A stretch of 64,000 bases of DNA from an uncultured Armatimonadota bacterium (lineage in GTDB: Bacteria; Armatimonadota; Fimbriimonadia; Fimbriimonadales; Fimbriimonadaceae), in contig CAIYLG010000013.1 in the NCBI GenBank assembly GCA_903927025.1, positions 62,001 to 126,000 on the forward strand, given 5' to 3'. This document shows positions 32,702 through 42,518 of this stretch, piece after piece. Numbering within the stretch: position 1 is the first letter of the stretch; each line of letters opens with the position of its first letter. The translations under genes and the position numbers were made by a program. The notes beneath the pieces were generated by a model, which did no database searches, was not told the origin of the DNA, and worked only from the letters and a program-made list of their open reading frames with translations.

Positions 32702-35700
32702 TTGAAGGAGAACCTCTTTACCCAAGCTGGTGAGACCATAGCCAAGTCGGCCCCACGCCCGAGAACTCTTGATTCCGGCCTGCGAGACAACCACAGTCGT
32801 GGCACGGTGGTTGAGTTCCTTCGAGAAAAGATCACGGTTGGAAGCGACCTCTCGATCGTTTCGGCTTACTTCACGATCTACGCCTATGCATGCCTCATGG
32901 ATGAGTTGGACCAAATCGGTTCGCTTCGCTTTCTTTTTGGTGAGCCGAGGTTTGTTACTTCGCTCGATCCCGAGAAGACGGACAAGAAAGCGTTCCAGAT
33001 CGAAGATAGCCAAATCCGGCTAGCGAACCGGTTGGAGCAGAAGCAGATCGCACTTGAGTGCGCTCAGTGGCTAGAAAGCAAGGTCGAGATTCGCTCGGTC
33101 AAAAAGAGCCAGCTCCTCCATGGCAAGATGTATCACATCGACAATGGCGCGACACAGGATGCAATCCTGGGAAGCTCCAACTTCACCCAAAGTGGCATCG
33201 GTGCAGCTGTAAACCCAAACATCGAACTGAACATTGAGGTCGATAGCAAACGCGAACTCCAGGATCTGAAGCACTGGTTTGATGAGCTCTGGGACGACCA
33301 ATCCCTGGTAGAGGATGTCAAGGGCGAGGTGCTGCGCTACCTCCAACAAATCTATGTAGATCACTCCCCGGAGTTCATCTACTTCAAGACGCTCTATCAC
33401 GTCTTCGAAAAGTTTCTCCAAGATCATCAGAGTGAAGAGCTTCGATTCCGCAACCTGGAAATCGTTGAGACAGATATTTGGAAGGCACTGTTCGACTTCC
33501 AGAGGGACGGGGTCAAGGGAGCGATCAACAAGATCAACGCTCACAACGGGTGCATCCTGGCCGACAGCGTCGGACTTGGCAAGACATACACTGCACTAGC
33601 GGTGATCAAGTATTTCGAGCTTAGGAACCACCGAGTCCTCGTGCTCTGCCCGAAAAAGCTTCGAGACAACTGGACGGTCTATCACGCTCAAAATGCGAGC
33701 GAGCTGAACCCATTTGTGCGAGACCGGTTCAACTACACCGTCCTTTCGCACACGGACCTCTCCCGGGAATCGGGGAAGACCGGGGATATCGATCTCACGA
33801 GCCTCAACTGGAGCAACTTCGATCTGATCGTCATCGATGAGTCGCACAACTTCCGCAACAACACCAAGGGCAAACGTGACGAAGATGGAAACGTCATTCG
33901 TAAAAGTCGCTACGAGAGGCTGATGGAGGACATCATCCAAAAAGGCGTCAAGACCAAGGTGCTACTGCTCTCGGCTACGCCCGTGAATAACGATCTCAAG
34001 GATCTCCGAAACCAGATTTACTTCGTGACTGAGGGTCAGGACGGGAGCTTTGCCGAGAGCTACTCGATTGCAAGCATCAAGGACACGTTGACCGCCGCCC
34101 AGCGGACCTTCATGGACTGGGCAACGCATGCGCACGACAAAGACACAAAAAGCCTGATGGAAAGGCTTCCAGCGGGATTCTTCACCCTGCTCGACGAGCT
34201 TACGATCGCCAGATCACGAAAGCACATCAAACGATATTACGGCGAGTCGGTGAAGAGTTTAGGGGACTTCCCGAAGCGAAAGAAGCCAGCCGCTATCTTC
34301 TCCGAAATCGACGCCCGAGGGCAGTTCTTGTCCTACGACGCCCTCAATGACGAGATCGACAAGTACCAACTCTCGCTCTTCAGCCCCTTCACCTACGTGA
34401 AGCCGGAGTTCCGAGCTCAATACGAGTTCAAGGTCGGCAACTTCACGCAAGCCAATCGAGAACGGTTCTTGGTTGGAATGATGAAGGTGAACTTCCTCAA
34501 ACGCCTCGAAAGTTCGATCAAGTCGTTCGAGATCACCATGGACCGCACGGTCACCAAGATCGAGAAGCTCGAAAAGCGCCTCGCCGCCTTCAAGCGATAC
34601 CAAACGCAATCGGAAGAAGTATCAAGCGAGCTTCCGGAGGACATCGAGCTAGATGATCAGGAAATGGCCGATGCATTTGAAGTCGGCAAAGTTGGCTATC
34701 AGATGGCCCATCTCGATGTCGATCAGTGGATGGATGATCTAGAACGGGACCGCCTACAGCTTGTCAACCTGCGTGATCATGCGCGAGAAGTCACGGCTGA
34801 CCGCGATGCGAAGCTTCGCGAGCTCAAGAAACGAATCGAGCAGAAAGTCATGAAGCCATCGACAAACAAGGATGGCGAGCCGGTCCGGAAGGTTCTAGTC
34901 TTCACGGCGTTTGCCGACACGGCTGAATACCTCTACGAAAACCTGATCCAATGGGCGCGAAAGGAGCTGGGAGTTCACATCGCCATGGTTTCCGGTGGAT
35001 CGAAGGAAAATCAGACCACCTTCGGTAAACCTGACTTCAACCACATCCTGATCAACTTTTCACCGAGGGCCAAGAAGCGTAATAAGATGCCGTCCATGCC
35101 CAAGGACGACGAGATCACGATCCTCATCGCCACGGATTGCATTTCGGAGGGACAAAACCTCCAAGACTGCGATCTCCTCGTCAACTACGATATCCATTGG
35201 AATCCCGTTCGGATCATCCAGCGGTTTGGACGCATCGACCGAATCGGCAGTATCAACCCCGAAATCAGCCTGGTCAACTTTTGGCCGACCCCCGACCTCA
35301 ACAAGTACATCAACCTCAAGAACCGGGTCGAGGCGCGAATGGCGTTAGTGGATCTCTCGGCTACCGCCGAAGACAACCTTCTCGATCCGAAGCAGATCGA
35401 AGAGCTGATCGAATCCGATCTGAAGTACCGAGACAAGCAGCTCCTAAGGCTACAAGAAGAGATCCTCGACCTTGAAGACTTCCAAGAAACGCCTTCGCTG
35501 AATGAGTTCACTCTCGACGATTTCCGCATGGAGTTGGCGCACTACATCGAAGCGAACAAGAAGCTGCTTCAAGACGCGCCGCTTGGCCTATATGCCGTTG
35601 TCCCGGTCGCGGAAGACCACCTCTGGCTTCGACCTGGCGTGATCTTCTGCCTTCGGCAAACGGGGAGCACCGATGGCACGGAGACTGTGAACCCTCTTCA

Positions 35701-36046
35701 GCCTTACTACTTGGTCTATGTCCACGATACAGGCGATGTGCGCTTCACCTTCTCCCAGCCGAAGCAAATCCTCGAACTGATGCGGGATCTCTGTGCTGGG
35801 CAAACCGAAGCCAACCGCAAGCTCTGTGACCTATTCAACGAGCAGACGCAAAACGGCAAGGACATGACGCACCACTCGCACCTGCTCAAGCGGTCGATCC
35901 AAGCGATCCTTGACCAGTTCGCCAAGCGTAGCGTTGCGGGGCTATTCTCTGGACGAGGTGGCACGTTGCCCAGTGCATCGGTCAGAGCAAAGTCTGCTGA
36001 CGACTTCGAACTCATCACCTGGCTCGTGATCACGAGGCAACCATGA
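32702..36046 (+). CDS. PLD-nuclease/SNF2-type helicase fusion, first gene of the defence operon
   Basis: A 1114-residue protein starting at TTG (GGAG lies 10 nt upstream). Residues ~30-200 form a phospholipase D-like nuclease domain with one HKD-type motif, H140-x-K142 and G157-S-S-N160. One motif per chain implies dimerisation for catalysis. A superfamily 2 helicase follows: Walker A SVGLGKT (K294), DESH box at 379-382, SATPVNND, and motif VI QRFGRIDRIG at 840-849. A coiled, charged insertion sits at about 600-720. Family knowledge: such helicases translocate DNA in restriction and DISARM/BREX-like systems. The ATGA overlap with the methyltransferase gene shows they act together. Confidence 0.85.
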   Translation: MKENLFTQAGETIAKSAPRPRTLDSGLRDNHSRGTVVEFLREKITVGSDLSIVSAYFTIYAYACLMDELDQIGSLRFLFGEPRFVTSLDPEKTDKKAFQIEDSQIRLANRLEQKQIALECAQWLESKVEIRSVKKSQLLHGKMYHIDNGATQDAILGSSNFTQSGIGAAVNPNIELNIEVDSKRELQDLKHWFDELWDDQSLVEDVKGEVLRYLQQIYVDHSPEFIYFKTLYHVFEKFLQDHQSEELRFRNLEIVETDIWKALFDFQRDGVKGAINKINAHNGCILADSVGLGKTYTALAVIKYFELRNHRVLVLCPKKLRDNWTVYHAQNASELNPFVRDRFNYTVLSHTDLSRESGKTGDIDLTSLNWSNFDLIVIDESHNFRNNTKGKRDEDGNVIRKSRYERLMEDIIQKGVKTKVLLLSATPVNNDLKDLRNQIYFVTEGQDGSFAESYSIASIKDTLTAAQRTFMDWATHAHDKDTKSLMERLPAGFFTLLDELTIARSRKHIKRYYGESVKSLGDFPKRKKPAAIFSEIDARGQFLSYDALNDEIDKYQLSLFSPFTYVKPEFRAQYEFKVGNFTQANRERFLVGMMKVNFLKRLESSIKSFEITMDRTVTKIEKLEKRLAAFKRYQTQSEEVSSELPEDIELDDQEMADAFEVGKVGYQMAHLDVDQWMDDLERDRLQLVNLRDHAREVTADRDAKLRELKKRIEQKVMKPSTNKDGEPVRKVLVFTAFADTAEYLYENLIQWARKELGVHIAMVSGGSKENQTTFGKPDFNHILINFSPRAKKRNKMPSMPKDDEITILIATDCISEGQNLQDCDLLVNYDIHWNPVRIIQRFGRIDRIGSINPEISLVNFWPTPDLNKYINLKNRVEARMALVDLSATAEDNLLDPKQIEELIESDLKYRDKQLLRLQEEILDLEDFQETPSLNEFTLDDFRMELAHYIEANKKLLQDAPLGLYAVVPVAEDHLWLRPGVIFCLRQTGSTDGTETVNPLQPYYLVYVHDTGDVRFTFSQPKQILELMRDLCAGQTEANRKLCDLFNEQTQNGKDMTHHSHLLKRSIQAILDQFAKRSVAGLFSGRGGTLPSASVRAKSADDFELITWLVITRQP

Positions 36047-39000
36047 ACATCCAGGCCGCGCTTTCTCGGTTCCTCAAACAGCCTCTCGCGGATGCTTCGG
36101 GCCAACTATTGAACGAGTTGGGCTACAAGTCAGATCGAACGGTCGATTTACCGTCTTCGAAGCCAGAGGATTTCCTCAGCATCGTCACCCAAATCGTGCC
36201 CGGAGCGACCTTCGACCGAACAAAGGCCCTGTTCGATGAGTGGTCGTCGGCAAATCTGCTTTTTCAGCTGACTGACGAAGACTTATCAGGGCAGAACACC
36301 CTCTTTAAGGAAACCTCCGTCGCGCCGGGGCTTCTTCGCTCCTACCTCTTCTTCGCCGTCGAACTAAAGGGCGGTGAGTACTCGCGAACAAAGCTAACGG
36401 GCATCGTTCGGCAGCTCAATCGCCTCTTCCCGATGCCGGTGATGGTTCTCATCAAGCATCTGGAGAAGGATAAGCCCGCGCTAAGCATTGCCGTCATCAA
36501 TAGGTTCCAAAACAAGCGGGAGGCGAGCAAAGACGTTCTCGGCAAGGTCACGATCATCCGGGGGATCGCTCTGGAAAGCACCCACAGAGGGCATCTCGAC
36601 ATCCTAGACTCTCTGCGGGTCGAAAACCTCAAGCACCCGCAACGATTCCCGATCAACAACTTCGATTCGCTCCACGCCGCCTGGGAAGAGATATTCAACG
36701 TCGAGCTGCTCAATCAGCGGTTCTATAGGGAGTTGTCAAACTGGTTCTTCTGGGCCATGCCGCAGGTCGATTTCCCTGCCGACGTCGATTCAGACTCCGA
36801 ACGGCGGCGTGCAACGTCCCTGATCCGCCTTCTCACCCGCCTCATCTTCTGCTGGTTCCTCAAGGAGAAGCACCTCATTCCAGAGGACATTTTTGTCGAG
36901 GCGGAGCTCAAGAAGATCCTGAAGAAGCTCGACGATGAAAGCTCCTCGTTCCACGAAGCGATCCTTCAGAACCTGTTCTTCGCGACACTAAACCAGCGAA
37001 TGGGCACTATTCCCGAAGGCCAACCTCACCGGGCCTTCGCCAAAGACGAGGGTTTTCAAAAGAACAAGGCCACGTACGGCGTGGACACGCTCTTTCGGTA
37101 CGAGGATCACTTTCAGGACCCCGATGAGATCCTGAGCCGATTCGCCGATGTTCCGTTCCTCAACGGCGGCTTGTTCGAGTGCCTGGACCGAACGGAGGAG
37201 GAGACCCAGAAGAAGGCGTACGTCGATGGCTTCTCGCGCAACCCCAAGAAGCGGCCCGTCCTTCCCAACCGCCTTTTCTTTTCGCCAGAGCTCAAGGTCG
37301 ATCTTTCGGACGCCTACGGAGAACCCAAGCGCAAGAACGAGACCGTCCGTGGCCTTATCCGACTGCTGAACTCCTACAAGTTCACGATCGTGGAGAACAC
37401 GCCCCTTGACCAAGAAATCGCCCTGGACCCAGAGCTTCTTGGCAAAGTCTTCGAGAACCTCCTCGCCTCCTACAATAGCGAAACAAAGACCACGGCACGG
37501 AAGCAAACGGGTTCGTTTTACACCCCGCGACCGATTGTCGATTACATCGTCGATGAGTCTCTCAAGTCATACCTAACTCACGCGCTAGTCCAACACGGCT
37601 CAAACGAACGGCGGGCGATGGACGGCTTGACCAACCTCCTTGGTTACGGAGAGGAATCGCACCCATTCACCGCGCGGGAAGAGGATCTCCTCCTTGAGGC
37701 GATCCATAAGTGCAAGATCCTTGACCCCGCGTGCGGTTCGGGCGCATTCCCTATGGGCATGCTGCACAAGCTGGTCCACCTGGTCCACAAACTCGACCCT
37801 CAGAACCAGAAGTGGAAGCAGCTTCAGATCGATGCGGCCCAAAGCATTCCCGACTCGAACGCCCGCGAGGCCGCCATCGCCGCCATCGAAGAGGCGTTCA
37901 ACGAGAACGATGCCGACTACGGTCGCAAGCTCTACCTGATCGAGAACTGCCTCTACGGGGCCGATATTCAGCCGATCGCGATCCAGATCAGCAAGCTCCG
38001 GTTCTTTGTCTCGCTCATCTGTGATCAGCGGGAAGCTCCGCACAAAGAGAACCGAGGAATACGGCCCCTTCCGAACTTGGAAACGAAGTTCGTCGCCGCG
38101 AACACCTTGCTTGCGTTGGAGTCAAAGGTGCCCGAAGGTGACCTTTTTGCCGACGATGTTCGCGCCATCGAAAAGCAGATCGCCGCAAAGTATCACGATC
38201 ACTTCAACGTTCGAAGTCGCAAAGAGAAGCTCGAACTCCAAAGGAGCATTCGGAACCTCAGAAAGGAACTCGGCAAAATGCTTGGTAGCATCGCGGGCGA
38301 TGAATCCAAGCTCATCGCCGCGTGGGACCCGTTCGATCAGCAAGTCACCGCAGGCTTTTTCGACCCCCACTGGATGTTTGGCCAATCGCTGACCGAAGGC
38401 TTCGACATCGTCTTCGGCAACCCGCCTTACGTGCAGATTCAGAAACTGCCAAACGACGTGAAGGAGCAGCTCAAATCGTTCCCGGTCAAGAAAGGGAAAG
38501 GCAAAGCGGAAGTACGCCCCCGTTTCGAAACCTTCGACTCGATGGGTGATATCTACTGCCTCTTTTACGAGCGCGGCGCGCAACTGCTCAAGCCGGGCGG
38601 AACCCTCAGCTACATCACCTCCAACAAGTGGATGAGGACCGGCTACGGCGAGTCGCTCCGCAAGTTTTTGGCTGAGAAGGTGGACACGCTGGCCGTGCTC
38701 GACTTTGGCATGGCGCAAAACTTTGGGGCCGCCACGACTTACACCTGTATCACCACGCTGGTCAAAGGGGAATCGGACAAGACGATTGAGTCGTGCTATG
38801 CCAGCGATGACCGACTCGCCATGGCCGATCCCGCCGCCTACTTCGAATCGAACAAGGTCGAGTTGGAAGTAGGGCCGTCTCCGTGGGTAATCCTTTCGCC
38901 GGAGCGGCAAAGGATCAAGGAGATGGTCGAAGTCCAGGGCGTTCCGCTGGAGAAATGGGATATCAGCATCTATCGCGGTGTCTTGACCGGCTTCAACGAA

Positions 39001-39924
39001 GCGTTTTACATCACGAACGATCAGAAAGAGGCGTTCTGCCGAGAGGACCCGCGTTGCGAGGAGGTGCTTGTGCCGTTGCTCACCGGGGCGGACATCAAGC
39101 GGTACGGGGCCGATTGGGACGGGACGTGGATGATCTCAACCTTCCCTTCCAAAGACTTGAGATTTGACGCTCTGCCAAAGCCGATTCAAAGTCGCTTGGG
39201 AACTTTCCGAACGCAGCTCACTCCGAAGCCAAAAGACTGGATCGGCGGCACTTGGAAAGGTCGGAAGTCGGGCTCGTACGAGTGGTTCGAAGTTCAGGAT
39301 TCCATTGCCTACGCCGCCGAGTTCGCCAAGCCCAAGATCATCTATCAGGAGATCGCAGTCGCCCTACCTTTTGTTCTCGACGACTCAGGGAAGATGTTCA
39401 TGGACACGACCTGTTTCATGATTACGAGCCCAACTGAGTCACTCGCGTACTTGATTTCGCTTCTCAACTCGGCGCTTTTTCGGTGTTGCTTCCGAGGAAA
39501 CTTCCCTGAATACTCGGGGAACGCATGTCGGGTAAAGAAGATATTTGTCGACAAGATTCCGATCCGCAAGCCCGGTGACGGCGACGCCGAACGCTTCGAA
39601 CCACTGGTTGGCCTTGTCCAGTTCGCCCGTAAGTCGGGCGACGAGATGCGTGCGACCTTTCTAGAGGACCTGATTGACTCATGCGTCATGGAATGCTACT
39701 TCCGCGACCACATGGCCGATCGCGACCTCCTCTTCCACGACCAGCTCCGCCCTCTGCTCGAAGGTTATGATTCGAAATCAAGCAAGGAAGCCCAAACCAG
39801 CTTCCTGCATAAGTTTTACGAGACGGTCAACGCCCCCGCCCACCCGATCCGCAACCAACTCATCCGCCTCACCGCCGACAGCCCGGACCTCCTAGCCGTG
39901 ATCAAACGCGAGGGTGCGGTGTGA
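36043..39924 (+). CDS. Eco57I-type N6-adenine DNA methyltransferase with TaqI-like specificity domain
   Basis: A 1293-residue protein. The SAM-binding motif I DPACGSGAFP is at 561-570 and the catalytic NPPY at 793-796, so the product is N6-methyladenine. A target-recognition region like the TaqI C-terminal domain spans about 980-1160 (YRGVLTGFNEAFYI, GADIKRYGADWDGTWMI). The ~450-residue N-terminus is helical with a segment GEYSRTKLTGIVRQLNR. No PD-(D/E)XK nuclease motif is obvious there, so nuclease activity may come from the helicase-fused PLD domain or the HNH gene. It overlaps both neighbours by 4 bp (ATGA upstream, GTGA downstream). Confidence 0.88.
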   Translation: MNIQAALSRFLKQPLADASGQLLNELGYKSDRTVDLPSSKPEDFLSIVTQIVPGATFDRTKALFDEWSSANLLFQLTDEDLSGQNTLFKETSVAPGLLRSYLFFAVELKGGEYSRTKLTGIVRQLNRLFPMPVMVLIKHLEKDKPALSIAVINRFQNKREASKDVLGKVTIIRGIALESTHRGHLDILDSLRVENLKHPQRFPINNFDSLHAAWEEIFNVELLNQRFYRELSNWFFWAMPQVDFPADVDSDSERRRATSLIRLLTRLIFCWFLKEKHLIPEDIFVEAELKKILKKLDDESSSFHEAILQNLFFATLNQRMGTIPEGQPHRAFAKDEGFQKNKATYGVDTLFRYEDHFQDPDEILSRFADVPFLNGGLFECLDRTEEETQKKAYVDGFSRNPKKRPVLPNRLFFSPELKVDLSDAYGEPKRKNETVRGLIRLLNSYKFTIVENTPLDQEIALDPELLGKVFENLLASYNSETKTTARKQTGSFYTPRPIVDYIVDESLKSYLTHALVQHGSNERRAMDGLTNLLGYGEESHPFTAREEDLLLEAIHKCKILDPACGSGAFPMGMLHKLVHLVHKLDPQNQKWKQLQIDAAQSIPDSNAREAAIAAIEEAFNENDADYGRKLYLIENCLYGADIQPIAIQISKLRFFVSLICDQREAPHKENRGIRPLPNLETKFVAANTLLALESKVPEGDLFADDVRAIEKQIAAKYHDHFNVRSRKEKLELQRSIRNLRKELGKMLGSIAGDESKLIAAWDPFDQQVTAGFFDPHWMFGQSLTEGFDIVFGNPPYVQIQKLPNDVKEQLKSFPVKKGKGKAEVRPRFETFDSMGDIYCLFYERGAQLLKPGGTLSYITSNKWMRTGYGESLRKFLAEKVDTLAVLDFGMAQNFGAATTYTCITTLVKGESDKTIESCYASDDRLAMADPAAYFESNKVELEVGPSPWVILSPERQRIKEMVEVQGVPLEKWDISIYRGVLTGFNEAFYITNDQKEAFCREDPRCEEVLVPLLTGADIKRYGADWDGTWMISTFPSKDLRFDALPKPIQSRLGTFRTQLTPKPKDWIGGTWKGRKSGSYEWFEVQDSIAYAAEFAKPKIIYQEIAVALPFVLDDSGKMFMDTTCFMITSPTESLAYLISLLNSALFRCCFRGNFPEYSGNACRVKKIFVDKIPIRKPGDGDAERFEPLVGLVQFARKSGDEMRATFLEDLIDSCVMECYFRDHMADRDLLFHDQLRPLLEGYDSKSSKEAQTSFLHKFYETVNAPAHPIRNQLIRLTADSPDLLAVIKREGAV

Positions 39925-41591
39925 AAACGCGCCTGCAACGCATCGAGATCCGAAACTTCAAAGCGTTTCGTGACTTCAGCCTCAACCTTGAGGGCCGACA
40001 CTTGCTGGTCTACGGGGATAACGGGGCGGGAAAATCCTCCCTTTACTGGGCACTCTACACCTTTCTGCAAAGTGCCCGTAAACCCCGGAACTCGATCTCG
40101 AAATACTTTGACCCCGGTCATCAAGAGAACCTGCTCAATATCCATGAGCAGACGGAAGCCGCTCCACAGCTAGGACAAATAGCCGTCACGCTTCTAGACA
40201 CCGAGACCAGCGCGGAGACGACGTACAGGATCAGCCAGGCGGACCACGAAACCTTCAATGTCCCAGCTATCGCCCGAGGGGACCTCGCCAGCGACTTCAT
40301 CACCTACCGGTTTTTCTTCGGTTTCTCCGACTTCAAGAACTCGGAAAAGTTTGATCTATGGCCGCTCTTTGAACAGGAGATCCTTCCATTTTGCGTTTCA
40401 ACGGGCGGCCTAAATCCACAAATGGCGTGGGATCGAATCAAGCACGAGAACCCGAACCCGGGCAACCATTCCGGGATTGCCGGAACCGCCGCCTTCGACA
40501 CCTTTCACGAAAACACTGCCGCGTTTGCGGCCATTGTGCCCGGGATCGTTGATTCGATCAGCACCGAGGCCCAGAAGTTCTACGACCGCCACTTCGCAGA
40601 AAATGATCCTGCAAAGGTAACGCTCAAGCTTGGGGTCACGACGCCACCTGCATCCTCGGGAAAGAACCTGGGTGAGTTCCAGTTCACCAAGCCCGTTTTG
40701 GAGTTTGGGATTATGGTCGCGGGAAAGGTCGTTTATCGCCCCCAGGCATTTTTGAACGAGGCGAAGCTAACTCAGTTGGCCCTTTCGGTCCGCTTTGCCG
40801 CGTCGGTGGTGAATCTCCACACGTCTGATCTCAAGCTGTTGGTCTTGGATGACCTATTGGTTAGCCTCGACATGAGCAATCGCATTAAGGTCGTTGAAAT
40901 ACTTCTTTCGGCCCCGTCCCTAGCGAACTATCAAAAGGTGATCCTCACCCATGATTTGGGATTCTTCCGCGAGTTCCGGCGCACTATAGGCTCGAACCAC
41001 ACGGACTGGGCTTTTGTCCGTCTGGTCGGAAAGCCCTCGACCCAGATCGACTGTCAGAGGGAAAAGACCGAGTTACAGAGGGCTGAGGACTATCTAAGAG
41101 GGCATTGCCTGGATGAAGCCGCGATCTGTTTGCGAAAGGCCGCCGACGACATGGCAAAAAGATATCGCGAATGGGCCACGCGCACAAAGATTCCCCCGGG
41201 CGACTTCTTCACGCTGACAGAGAACCTCCGCGCGGCCAGAAACAAGTTGCTTGAGAAGATTCCGATGCACGTCTATGAGAAGGTCATTCAGGGCACGGCG
41301 GTCGCGCAGTTGGATCACATTGTCCCGAATACCGAGACGGATATTGACTCACTGCCGGGGCTTGCACTCGATGAGAAAGGAAAGCTCAAGACTTCGAGGA
41401 GACGGTTGCGTGAACTGATCACCAACGAGCACTGGCTAGAGTTGGAAAACGTGAAGCTTATCGACGAAGTACTCAAGACTACCGAGCGTGTTCTGAACCC
41501 CGGTGCCCACGGCGGGGACGCCCCGCTTTACGAGCACGAAGTTCAAAAAGCCCTGGACCTTCTCAATCAACTCGAACTGGTCGTGCCATGA
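39921..41591 (+). CDS. RecF/SMC-like AAA family ATPase
   Basis: A 556-residue ABC-type ATPase. The N-terminal strand is IEIRNFKAFRDFSL and Walker A is YGDNGAGKSSLYWAL (K38). A coiled middle follows. The signature region is AKLTQLALSVRFA, Walker B is LKLLVLDDLLVSLD (D310, D311) and the H-loop is VILTHD. The C-terminal 180 residues are helical (LRKAADDMAKRYREWA), as in ATPases attached to nuclease effectors. No TOPRIM nuclease domain follows, so it is not OLD-like. It starts with GTG inside GTGA shared with the methyltransferase stop. Likely role: DNA-end or invader sensing in the system. Confidence 0.82.
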   Translation: MKTRLQRIEIRNFKAFRDFSLNLEGRHLLVYGDNGAGKSSLYWALYTFLQSARKPRNSISKYFDPGHQENLLNIHEQTEAAPQLGQIAVTLLDTETSAETTYRISQADHETFNVPAIARGDLASDFITYRFFFGFSDFKNSEKFDLWPLFEQEILPFCVSTGGLNPQMAWDRIKHENPNPGNHSGIAGTAAFDTFHENTAAFAAIVPGIVDSISTEAQKFYDRHFAENDPAKVTLKLGVTTPPASSGKNLGEFQFTKPVLEFGIMVAGKVVYRPQAFLNEAKLTQLALSVRFAASVVNLHTSDLKLLVLDDLLVSLDMSNRIKVVEILLSAPSLANYQKVILTHDLGFFREFRRTIGSNHTDWAFVRLVGKPSTQIDCQREKTELQRAEDYLRGHCLDEAAICLRKAADDMAKRYREWATRTKIPPGDFFTLTENLRAARNKLLEKIPMHVYEKVIQGTAVAQLDHIVPNTETDIDSLPGLALDEKGKLKTSRRRLRELITNEHWLELENVKLIDEVLKTTERVLNPGAHGGDAPLYEHEVQKALDLLNQLELVVP

Positions 41592-42208
41592 AAGACTCCA
41601 TCCCCGAAATCGAAGCCCTCCGTTTGCTCCTGGAGCAGTGCCGCCACTTGGTCGTCTCGCAGGGGCAGGACGCTTTCAAGCAGGTCAACGCGAAGGAGGC
41701 TCGCCGCCAGGCCGATCGCCTCGATCTCCTAGAGAAGGCGGAAGACTCTCTTGATGCTTTCGAGAGTGCTCTGGAAGCATTCCCCGAGCTATTTCTCGAA
41801 CCCGAAAGCCCTACCGATGCCGAGCCTCCAACGGCCTACCGGGAGGTGAAGAACGAGTCGGTGATCAGTCAGGAGTCGTTGGGACAGAGAGTGACGATCG
41901 CTTCCGGCGTCGCGAGCGCGACGGGATACTGGGACGGTCGCCGGTTCACCATCGAGGCGGGATCGCAAATGCGGACCGACGAGGTTCCCTCGATCCATGG
42001 GTGGCTAAAGGAGCACCGAGCCTCGCTCCTCGCAAGCGGCGTGGTGGTCAAGCAGGGCACGGGCTACGTTTTCGCCCAGAATGCGGTCTTTACGTCCCCT
42101 TCCGCCGCCGCTGGAGTCGTGCTTGGCCGGTCTGCCAACGGCCCCCAAGAGTGGAAGCTCCCCGATGGCTCGTCCCTCGGCAAGATGACGCCCAAGGAGC
42201 TTGCATGA
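41588..42208 (+). CDS. DUF4357-domain protein
   Basis: A 206-residue protein with an N-terminal coiled-coil-like helix (IEALRLLLEQCRHLV ... RQADRLDLLEKAEDSLDAFESAL, in parts). The C-terminal DUF4357 domain holds the signature TSPSAAAGVVLGRSANGPQEWKL followed by PDGSSLG (quoted in two parts: TSPSAAAGVVLGRSANG, PQEWKL). DUF4357 is common beside restriction-modification genes and in GIY-YIG-linked proteins, with no established activity. It overlaps the ATPase gene by ATGA and the next gene by ATGA. Confidence 0.7.
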   Translation: MKDSIPEIEALRLLLEQCRHLVVSQGQDAFKQVNAKEARRQADRLDLLEKAEDSLDAFESALEAFPELFLEPESPTDAEPPTAYREVKNESVISQESLGQRVTIASGVASATGYWDGRRFTIEAGSQMRTDEVPSIHGWLKEHRASLLASGVVVKQGTGYVFAQNAVFTSPSAAAGVVLGRSANGPQEWKLPDGSSLGKMTPKELA

Positions 42209-42516
42209 GCAACACTGACCTCTCCGGCGCATTCCATGCCCTGATGCGGTCGGTTTACGACCGAGCACGTACCGAGTGCAACTACAACGCCACCCGGTTC
42301 AAGAAGATGCTCGAAGAGAAGGGTGGTGTCGAAACCGCTAAGGCACTCTTGAAGGCCCCTACGGTCTCGGATGGCTTTGTTGAGCTCTACATGCGCAAGC
42401 GGCTCGACCTAACCCTCGAAGCCCAACTCCTGGAGAACCCGCAGTTCTGGCCGCTCTTCACGGAAGCTGAACTTGACACGGCTCGTCGCTGGCTCAAGGA
42501 GTACCGGGAAAAGTAA
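42205..42516 (+). CDS. Small operon-encoded helical protein
   Basis: 103 residues from the ATG at 42205, with AAGGAG 5 nt upstream and the ATGA overlap fixing the start. The frame is open further upstream only as an overlap of the DUF4357 gene. It is mostly helical: SGAFHALMRSVYDRA, CNYNATRFKKMLEEKGGVETAKALL (in parts), FVELYMRKRLDLTLEAQLL, TARRWLKEYREK. It resembles small proteins found beside nucleases and DUF262 genes; function unknown. Confidence 0.7.
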   Translation: MSNTDLSGAFHALMRSVYDRARTECNYNATRFKKMLEEKGGVETAKALLKAPTVSDGFVELYMRKRLDLTLEAQLLENPQFWPLFTEAELDTARRWLKEYREK

Positions 42517-42518
42517 GC

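Noticed and set aside
39921-41591. OLD-family (ATPase plus TOPRIM) nuclease
   Set aside because: Walker A, Walker B and H-loop are present, but the C-terminal part has no TOPRIM-like acidic motifs, so it is kept as a RecF/SMC-like ATPase.
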